Of a stretch of 64,000 bases of DNA, positions 63,829-64,000 are shown one piece after another. The stretch is from contig NZ_MRTQ01000014.1 of NCBI RefSeq assembly GCF_001956215.1, positions 62,001 to 126,000 on the forward strand, in the 5' to 3' direction. Both the position numbers and the translations under genes were made by a program. Source of the DNA: Paenibacillus sp. FSL R5-0490 (GTDB taxonomy: Bacteria > Bacillota > Bacilli > Bacillales > Cytobacillaceae). The notes under the pieces were generated by a model, which was given only the letters and a program-made list of their open reading frames with translations, was not told the DNA's origin and made no database searches. Within the stretch, counting starts at the first letter, position 1; each line of letters opens with the position of its first letter.

Positions 63829-64000
63829 TATTCATGCCCCCTGTCTCATCAAGCGAAATGCTTTTCCACGTTCCTTCATAACGGTAAAACCAGGAAGGCT
63901 CAAGGCGGATGAATGTGGTCTGCGCTTCCTTGACCAGCATCATCTGATACCCCAGTCTTACATCCTCCAGCAATTCAGGATTGAATCCGTCCAGGGCCAA
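63815..64000 (-). CDS. walH: Two-component regulatory protein WalH (YycH), C-terminal end only
   Basis: The last 61 codons are in the window (NPELLEDVRLGYQMMLVKEA, EPSWFYRYEGTWKSI), typical of the YycH C-terminus. The rest lies beyond the right edge. WalH is a membrane-anchored partner of WalI and WalK. Order and overlap with walI confirm the assignment. Confidence 0.85.
   Translation of the reverse strand: MALDGFNPELLEDVRLGYQMMLVKEAQTTFIRLEPSWFYRYEGTWKSISLDETGGMNNGLE

Overview
The window looks like the origin-proximal chromosome of a Bacillus-type Firmicute (Bacillaceae, in the broad Bacillus/Cytobacillus range). The right end carries the conserved order walH (partial)-walI-walJ-htrC-CxxH/CxxC-rlmH on the minus strand. 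Ribosome binding sites are strong GGAGG types, TTG/GTG starts are common, and an eps-type capsule locus with a candidate EAR RNA is present. No rRNA, tRNA or CRISPR array was seen.

Layout. (1) 0-9.5 kb: secreted and surface proteins: an SH3 protein (partial), two paralogous secreted proteins, an L,D-transpeptidase, an SGNH hydrolase and a 1554-residue SbsC-like surface protein. Four of the small ones share one about 80-residue module. (2) 9.7-21.7 kb: a DUF3870 gene, then an operon behind its own promoter and an attenuator-like leader. It encodes a dipeptide-type ABC importer with two M24 hydrolases, an AstE/AspA-type deacylase, a DUF885-like metallopeptidase and a class III aminotransferase. 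The enzyme set resembles ectoine degradation (doeA/doeB/doeD), but the substrate is unknown. The block is followed by a decayed copy of the 3' tail and terminator of the giant surface gene. (3) 22-39.9 kb: capsule/exopolysaccharide locus with a Wzz/tyrosine-kinase/phosphatase triad, EAR candidate, epsC-like dehydratase, galU, an isolated prepilin, bacillosamine-type sugar genes, glycosyltransferases, flippase, polymerase, pyruvyltransferase, mnaA and galE. The interior (31-38 kb) is very AT-rich. (4) 40-53.4 kb: accessory DNA with large serine recombinases (one 5'-truncated, one intact, one double-length fusion with a frameshift), a three-gene cassette of unknown function, and a complete IS21-type element sitting between fragments of comM and a glyoxalase-fold gene, followed by a PAS gene with a consensus Fnr box. 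(5) 53.4-59.6 kb: a natBA/natRK-like export and two-component cassette and a dbpA helicase, each bounded by direct repeats of the rlmH 3' end. (6) 59.6-64 kb: conserved chromosome.

The most interesting reading is that regions 4-5 are a remnant of a composite, SCC-like island. Three direct repeats (about 53.43, 57.47 and 59.65 kb) reproduce the last codons of rlmH plus the following bases. They closely resemble the attachment sites that staphylococcal cassette chromosome elements use in rlmH. Large serine recombinases, the enzyme class that moves SCC, lie on the same side of rlmH. The left boundary of such an island is not visible and may have been lost where the first recombinase is truncated.
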